Below are positions 57,653 through 64,000 of a stretch of 64,000 nt of DNA, in pieces. Under the pieces are notes generated by a model that had not been told where the DNA came from, did not search any database, and was given only the letters and a program-made list of their open reading frames with translations. Source of the stretch: Brachionus koreanus (Eukaryota; Rotifera; Eurotatoria; Ploima; Brachionidae); contig PJRA01000453.1 in assembly GCA_016987375.1 (NCBI GenBank), positions 1,096,437 to 1,160,436 on the forward strand, in the 5' to 3' direction. Positions within the stretch are counted from its first letter, which is position 1, and every line of letters begins with the position of its first letter. Made by a program: the position numbers and the translations under genes.

Positions 57653-60600
57653 TTAACAATTATCAAAATTAGCCCATTTTTCCGATTGAGGGTCAGAATT
57701 GTCCTGATTAGTCGATGTGGTTGACCATGGGTCAGCTATTTGAAGACTTGGTTCTTTTGCCTCCATATTAAAAGCATTGTCGAAATCAGCCCAATTATCG
57801 CTAGCTGGCTCTTCAACTTTTAGCGGTTCTATTTTAAAAGAAACGCTGTCTTTGAATATATCTTCGTCTATTTTTTGTCTCATTTCTTTAGTTGGCCGGC
57901 TTTTGTTGTGCTGACGTCTTTGAAAAAAAAAATTTACCCAAAAAATTTTTTCATTTTAATCAAATCACTTGTTTGTATTGACATTTTTCTGGTTATCGTC
58001 TTCAGAATCAGACGAGCCATCTGACGAAGATGAACTTGAAGACGATGAATAATTGGAAACCTTTTCCGAATATTTTTTAATACATGATGTTGGCTCATCA
58101 TTAATATTCTTGTGTTCTATTTTCATTTTAAAATCTTTTTCAGTTGAAAAAACTGCCCAATTGTCTTTTACACTAAAAGAAATTTTTTTTTTTTTTATGC
58201 AAAAAAAAAAACAAAAACAAATTTACTCGAAAGTAGACTCGGTTTGGTTTTCAGAAAAACGAATTTCTTTCTTAACCCACATGTCGTCATCAAAATTGCT
58301 CGTGTCCGGACATGAAGTACCAAAGTTCATGTTATCTCTCTGCTGACAGACTTGTTCAAACATTTGGGCACTGTCATCATTGGAGTCGATGCTAAACGAA
58401 ATAGCTTTAGTTTTATCAAATCCCCTAATTAATCCAATCGCATAAAAAATCAAAAAATGTATTAAAATTATTTTACCCTGATTGCTTAGAGCTAAAATTG
58501 ACTATTTGACTTTCAGACAAACTAAAGTCTTGAACACAGTTTATTTTCATTTCTTGATGCATTTCCGAAAATTTCTTATTCATTTTTTCATCACTTGGTA
58601 ACTCGATAAAGTCGCCAGTGTCCGACACACAAGCTGAATTGATCAAGAATGGATTTTGTACTAGATCTTTTGAATTTAATGTGTTCAATTTGTTTATTTT
58701 ATTCTCGTTCATTTCTTCCCACGTTTCAACTAAATCCTTATCAACAACTTAAAAAAAAATAGAAAAAAAAATATTTTTTTTTAAAATTTAGTTAATTTTT
58801 TTTTCAAAGTTTACACTTGTTCAAACAATCTTTTATAAATGCTGAATAATTACTATCAGTTGTTTGTTTGTATATAAAGTTTGTTATCAAAGCCAAATGT
58901 CCAATGTATCCGACCGATTTTGGCTTACTGGTCACGATTCTAATTATAAAAAATAGAAAAAAAAATAAACACTCTAAAAAATAAAATTAAAGCTCTACGT
59001 TTTTTCATTTATTTCCTCGACACCATCGAAGTATTCGGACCAAAAATGAACTAATTTCAAAAATAAATTACAATCTTTAAACAACTTAAATTCAAATATT
59101 TTTTTAATTTATAAATTTTAGAATAAATAGTTAAAATATTTAAAGTTTTATTGTACATGATGAACAAAGCTCTTGAGCTCATTGGTTTCCAAGTCTTCTA
59201 CTCGTATTTGTTCAACAGGCCTGTTTTCGTCAGCTAGCGATTGTATTCGCTTGAAATCAAACTGAAAACAATTGATTAGAATATCTTTTATTTGAACATG
59301 TAAAAAATTGTTCCATTTATATAAAAACATCATTGAGAATATATAATCCAAAATTCCTAAACGAATAAATTCTTGATTTATTTTTTCATCGAATAAATTC
59401 AGCAGACGATTGAATAGTTTTAATATAGACAGTCGGATTTGACCCACGACGGGTATTTCTGATCCATTCGAAAATTTGTAATTCTCCAGTCTTGACTTGG
59501 ATTTTTGCACCAAGTCACTTAGTTGACTTAGATGTTTGTAGCATGAATTGCCTATTGAATTGATTGAAAAGAGTCCGATTTCCATGCGATCTCTGTCTCT
59601 TTTTAGTTTTTCTTCTTCTTGACTTTGATTCATTTCAATTCTAAATTAAATAAGACAAATTTAATCACAAATCAATTTAGTTAAATTCAACTTCTGAAAC
59701 AAATAAATAGAAAGATAGAACAACAGACAAAAAACACTCAATTAAATGTTTCTAGATTAAAATCAATATTTGAATTTTATTTTCAGAAGTTTAAAATTTC
59801 TTATTTTCAATTTTTACTCGTTCGACCAAGTAACAGGCTCCAATAGAGTCATAAAAACATCAATGCCTTGTAACAGGGAGCTATTGTTTTTGTCTTGAGA
59901 AAGAAATATTGTTTGTAGCAATTTGTCCAAGATTTCTTCGCTTGATTAAATCAAAAATTAGATAACTAATATTGCTTTAGAAAAAAAATTACGATTCTAA
60001 TTGTTCCAACAGAGAATTTTTGTGCAAATATTCAATTGTATTTAGACCAGGATCTTTTGGTTGAGCGTTAGAATTAACTTCACAAACAGACATAAAACCA
60101 TCGTTTGCCAGCTCTCGTTGGTTTAATATTTGATCGCGACTGATGCGTATTAGATCGGAGAAAAGCTGTGAAGCATTCGAATGAACTTCGTTCGAGTGTT
60201 CAAATGAAAATAAGTCAACAAGGCCATTGACAAGCTTGATATCTTTGAGCCACTGTACAACCTTGTGTCGAGTTTCGATCATGTCTACATTGGTCAAAAA
60301 TCGCAACAGAATATCTGTTATGGCTGATGTGTTGATATTTTGTAAAAAGTGTTCTAAAAATTTTTCTTTTTTTTGAATAAAACTTAAAAACTTAAAAGCA
60401 AAAGCTTATAGATTTAATTTAAATTCTTTTTTTGTTCAAAGCATACTTGTTCAGTTTTGCGGCTAATTAGACATCCCATTATTTTGGCAAAATAACTAGC
60501 CATCAATGGATTGACAGTTTCTTGATTGTTATTTGCCAAAAAAGAGTACAATTTTTCCAAAATAGCTTCATTTTCAATCAATGAATCATTGACTGCTGGA

Positions 60601-60981
60601 ATGTCACAAATTAGCAATTCACAAGAAATAGTGGAGTACTTGAATCGCTCTTTTTCGCTAAGCTCTTCGGACGGAAGCTCAATGGAATTCTCAATTAATT
60701 GATTCAAATTTTCCGGACGGATCAAACTAAATTAATCGATTTTGTATTCAATTTTTCTAATAAAAATCTAATTTTTTAAACTTACAAATTAACTAATTTC
60801 TCATTATTGGTTTTACATTCTTGTAATACATCCTCTTCGTCTAAAATTTCTTTTAACGTTATGTCCTAAAAAGGTTAGAAAACTTAAAAAAAATTAAAAA
60901 AAATTTTAAATTTGTTCTTCAAACCTCTTTTTCAAGAAGATTGGGTATCTGCGAAGTTGAGTAATTAAAACGCCAAAACAT
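57653..60981 (-). CDS. protein phosphatase 6 regulatory subunit (SAPS domain), 856 aa
   Basis: Regulatory subunit of PP6. Twelve exons on the minus strand: 60925..60981, 60786..60865, 60447..60726, 59993..60390, 59818..59940, 59157..59640, 58999..59084, 58815..58939, 58477..58747, 58227..58424, 57969..58172 and 57653..57917. Introns are 44-187 nt. Starts MFWRFNYSTSQIPNLLEKED, the near-invariant PP6R N-terminus, then ILDEEDVLQECKTNNEKLVNF, ERFKYSTISCELLICDIPAV, YFAKIMGCLISRKTEQ, FLEHFLQNINTSAITDILLR and SNASQLFSDLIRISRDQ; later GYIGHLALITNFI. The C-terminal third is acidic and Ser-rich (SSSSSSSSDGSSDSEDD). The exon at 59084 is placed at TTTAAG|TTG to keep frame (HHLFKDCNLFLKLVHFW). Length fits family (790-880 aa). 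Confidence 0.92.
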
Positions 60982-62856
60982 TCCCCTTCGATATTTATTA
61001 ATAAGACTATTTTAAAATTTCAATTTTCAATTTTTCAATTAAAATATTAAAAGAAAATTATTCTCGAACTAATTAATGCTTAAATTTGGTTTTTTTTTGT
61101 CTAATTTGACTCAATTTTGTGCCTTGCATTTGAAATAAACATAACAATTAATATAGCTAAGGTAAAATAAATTTAGAAAAGCTTTGTTTTTTCTAGAGAA
61201 TAAGTTTTAGAAGTTTTATTTCGTCGATTATCTCCGAATTAGGTTTTTCAAACAAAGCCATGTTATCAACTTTTCTCGTCAATGTAAGTAAAATTTGTCG
61301 CTCTTTTTTTTTAAATAAAGATACCAGATTGCAAAACCCTAAGTAATCAAGTAGCTTGTTTGAAAAAAATTTACCCTGGTTTTGTCGCTATTCAATTTTT
61401 TTAATTTTTAATTTTTTTTTAAAAAAATGTATTATATTAAGTATTGAGCTAAATTTTTTGGTTAACATAATTTAAGAATCGAAATTTTTACAGAATTTTT
61501 TGATTTTATTCTTGGACAATAATTAGGATAATTGAACATTTTTTAACGCTAATTTTTCCCTATGCTATTTTTATAGTTCAACAAAATGATTAGTTTTTGA
61601 GTTTGAATAAAATAAATCAGAAAATAATATAATAAAATTTTAAAAAGATTCGAAAATAAAATAAACTAAAATTCATTAGTTTTTTTGAGGAGTTTTTGTT
61701 ATAATTTTATAAATATATAAGCTTCAGTATTATTCTAAAATTAATTTTTTCAAGTTTATTTATTAAAAAAAAATAAGAATTTCTTTGTAAAGCCGAACAA
61801 AAAAATTTTATTATTCAATTTAAATTTTGAACTTTTAGAGGTAATTAATTTATTATTTAGAAAAATTATGTCCAAATATGTACCTCCAAATCATGTCTTT
61901 ATACAAGAATTTACCATCAATTCAATCGCTTGGTCAATTTTTATCTTCTCTTTCTTTTTTTTTTTTAATAATTAAAATGAGCTATTACAGCAAACATTTG
62001 GTACTTTTTGATAGCTCTTTTCACCTTAGATACGAACAAAAACTTTTATTCTAATGGTTCAACCTACATCCATGTATTTATACCTTTATTATTTTATTGT
62101 CGTAGTTCTATTTCATGCTATTACATCTTTTGTTGATTACTAATAAAAGTCCAATAAATCGTTTATACTAAATTAATTTTAATTTTATTTTTCTCCACCA
62201 CTTTTTTCAACTTAATTTAAAATACTTAGAACCTTTTTTTTACTACGAAAAAAAGCAAGAAGAACTCTGAAAGATAATTTTTAGAAAAAAGCCAGAAAAA
62301 TGATTTATACAATGATAATTCACAAAAATATTTCATTTGAATATTTGCCAAATATTAAAGTCCAACAATTTGAATTCGTTTCATTTCATGTAAAGTTTTG
62401 TATATAATGTATAAATATTTTGCTCAGAATTTTGTCTTGTTTAAATGTTTTTAAATAAAATTGAAATTTTTGGTACAGCATACATTCAAAAATTAATTTT
62501 TTTAGAGAAAATTAAAAATTTGTAAAAATATAATAATAATAATAATAATAATAGATTTATTAGAGATTTTTAAATTAGCACTAGTGCGATACCATTAAAA
62601 AGTGTACCTAAAATTTTAAATTTTTATTTGTAGAAAAAATTAGTGGTAAAAATTTAGAGAAAAATTAAAAAAAAAAATTTTTTTCTAAGTCAAAGACAAG
62701 TTATTGACAAGTCAAAAATGATATTGTTAAGATAAAATTTTAAAAAATTAAAAATAAAACCGCTATTTTTCTTAGTTTGTGCACATGCTTTTAGTTAATT
62801 CAAATAAAAATCGTCGTTAGCATCAATAATTAAAATCTATTAAATAAAATTAGAGA
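60982..62856. other. 1.9-kb gene-poor, AT-rich region
   Basis: Divergent spacer between the PP6 regulatory subunit and the last gene. A (TAA)n microsatellite is listed separately. No RNA gene or open frame recognised. Confidence 0.5.
62530..62555. repeat. (TAA)n microsatellite
   Basis: About eight TAA/ATA triplets upstream of the last gene. Confidence 0.9.
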
Positions 62857-64000
62857 ATGAACCGTGGCTATTCTGGCTATGTGGACTACTACGACTACCA
62901 TAGGCCGATTAATCCAGTCGAGAGACGCAGCAAGTGTGCCAACTTTCCACTTTGGCAAAATATAGCACGAGTGTTTGAGTTTTTAATCTCTGGCAAACTG
63001 GACGAAATAACTCCCATGGAAATGTACAGCCCTGATTTGACGCCCTACTACAATTCCATCGAACACACAAAATCAATCCGCAACCCGATCGATCCGTCCG
63101 ATTCGGACGAATTCATCTGGGACTATAAAAATCCCCTTCATTACAAACTGCTCAAACTTAAACTAAAGCTAATCACTCAGAGTGAACAAATGGTCAAGTT
63201 GTTCAAATCAAATGAGACCAGTTGCAAAAAATGTGCCAAAGAAACAAGAAATTTTATTTTGTTTAGAAATTTTGTTATAGACAAAGTGGAAGAGTATGCG
63301 GTTAGTTTGCGAACGGGTCTAGACCGATTATTTGACCGATTTGCTATACATAGACTAAAAAATTCGTTTGATATCAACACAGTAAACGATTTAAATCAGT
63401 TTATCCGCATATTATATCCAATAGATCCTGTTTGCGACCCAAACACCCATTTGATTGATTTTTGTGCCAACAAAGTTCACGCTTTGCTCGATCTGCTGGT
63501 TTATGAGGACTTTTTTAGTCCAAAAGCACGAGTTGACGAGCACACGCGAAAGCCAAAGTCCTATCAAAGTGAGTACAGAGCATTGGACAACAATAATAAA
63601 GTAAATAGAAAAGTTTCACCGGCTAGAAATGAAAATACTGAAGTAATCAATTATGACATAGATTTAGATTTTGATTTAGATGAAAAAGTAAAAGCTAAAA
63701 AAAAATCCATCTCTTTTTCAAGCATGTCTTCTGTTTCGATTGAGTCTGATTTAGACTCAAAAAAGAGTAGAAAAAGACGCAAAAAGTCTCATCATAAAAA
63801 GTCAAAAAAAGCTAAACCAAATGAAAAAGTTGAAAGATTGACAAGTTCTGCGCTAATAAACGAAATTCGCAAAAATAAAAATAACAAAAAATCAAAAAAA
63901 CCTAAACATTTGGACAAAATTGAAAATTCAAATGAAATTTTTGTTCTAGTTGATTTTAATTTAAATCCAAGTGAATTAGATGCACTTAGTCGTTTAATGC
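62857..64000 (+). CDS. unknown protein, N-terminal 381 codons, runs off the window
   Basis: ATG at 62857 opens a frame with no stop to the end of the window, so the 3' part is missing. It starts MNRGYSGYVDYYDYHRPINP. Residues 1-225 look folded, with FPLWQNIARVFEFLISGKLDE, LHYKLLKLKLKLITQSEQMV, a CxxC pair (SCKKCAKE), and helical YAVSLRTGLDRLFDRF and FCANKVHALLDLLVYEDFF. The next part is acidic, then Ser/Lys-rich with strong nuclear-localisation-like runs (KKSRKRRKKSHHKKSKKAKP). I do not recognise a family. GC content is higher in the first half than in the second, as in ASPP. A nuclear role is inference from the basic runs. Confidence 0.75.
   Translation, partial: MNRGYSGYVDYYDYHRPINPVERRSKCANFPLWQNIARVFEFLISGKLDEITPMEMYSPDLTPYYNSIEHTKSIRNPIDPSDSDEFIWDYKNPLHYKLLKLKLKLITQSEQMVKLFKSNETSCKKCAKETRNFILFRNFVIDKVEEYAVSLRTGLDRLFDRFAIHRLKNSFDINTVNDLNQFIRILYPIDPVCDPNTHLIDFCANKVHALLDLLVYEDFFSPKARVDEHTRKPKSYQSEYRALDNNNKVNRKVSPARNENTEVINYDIDLDFDLDEKVKAKKKSISFSSMSSVSIESDLDSKKSRKRRKKSHHKKSKKAKPNEKVERLTSSALINEIRKNKNNKKSKKPKHLDKIENSNEIFVLVDFNLNPSELDALSRLM

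Overview
The window is nuclear DNA of a small-genome invertebrate animal. It is very AT-rich outside genes. Introns are short (about 45-60 nt in most genes) with GT...AG ends, and the genes are plainly metazoan: ASPP with its ankyrin-SH3 end, a CNPase-like enzyme, COX5A, MIX23, dynactin subunit 5, ANKUB1, FKBP6, PP6 regulatory subunit, PHM, claudin-like protein and NudC. The overall style (AT-rich, tiny introns, many intronless genes, bacterial-looking acyltransferase, SUEL-lectin/CUB protein) suggests a spiralian such as a monogonont rotifer. That taxonomic guess is inference only. Exon structures below were built by hand from splice sites and frame; every listed set of coding exons sums to a multiple of three.

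Layout. 0.16-5.7 kb: mitochondrial aconitase and a CNPase-like 2H phosphoesterase, both minus. 7.8-12.8 kb: ASPP (plus), then a divergent pair of secreted/membrane proteins (NIDO-domain mucin-like, minus; leucine-rich repeat-like, plus). 13-18.2 kb: LINE debris and a foldback repeat, annexin, a long inverted-repeat element, a BEN-like protein and DCTN5, the genes all minus. 18.5-22.6 kb: acyltransferase-3 protein (plus), an RTE-like LINE fragment across an assembly gap, and an ERp57-like disulfide isomerase (minus). 25.8-26.7 kb: a two-Ig-domain protein. 30.9-38.2 kb: ANKUB1, foldback repeats, and a SUEL-lectin/CUB receptor with tandemly duplicated small exons. 39.2-41.6 kb: COX5A and MIX23 in tandem, then a claudin-like gene. 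42.8-49.1 kb: PHM, NudC, glutamine synthetase, PCNA. 50-52.1 kb: mariner fossil and a TEX36-like gene. 52.4-53.6 kb: RPL38, split into four coding exons, with six box C/D snoRNA-like units in its introns and just downstream. 54.1-61 kb: FKBP6, a membrane protein with a degenerate cupin/JmjC-like domain, and a 12-exon PP6 regulatory subunit. 62.9 kb to the end: a gene of unknown function that runs off the window.

The most interesting region is 52.4-53.6 kb. What first looks like scattered repeats resolves into an RPL38 gene on the minus strand carrying two alternating families of C/D snoRNA-like sequences. One family has a guide next to box D complementary to a universally conserved stretch of large-subunit rRNA. 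Other points of interest are the phase-1 exon duplications at 36.2-36.5 kb, a COX5A-MIX23 mitochondrial gene pair 213 bp apart, and four foldback (MITE-like) elements.
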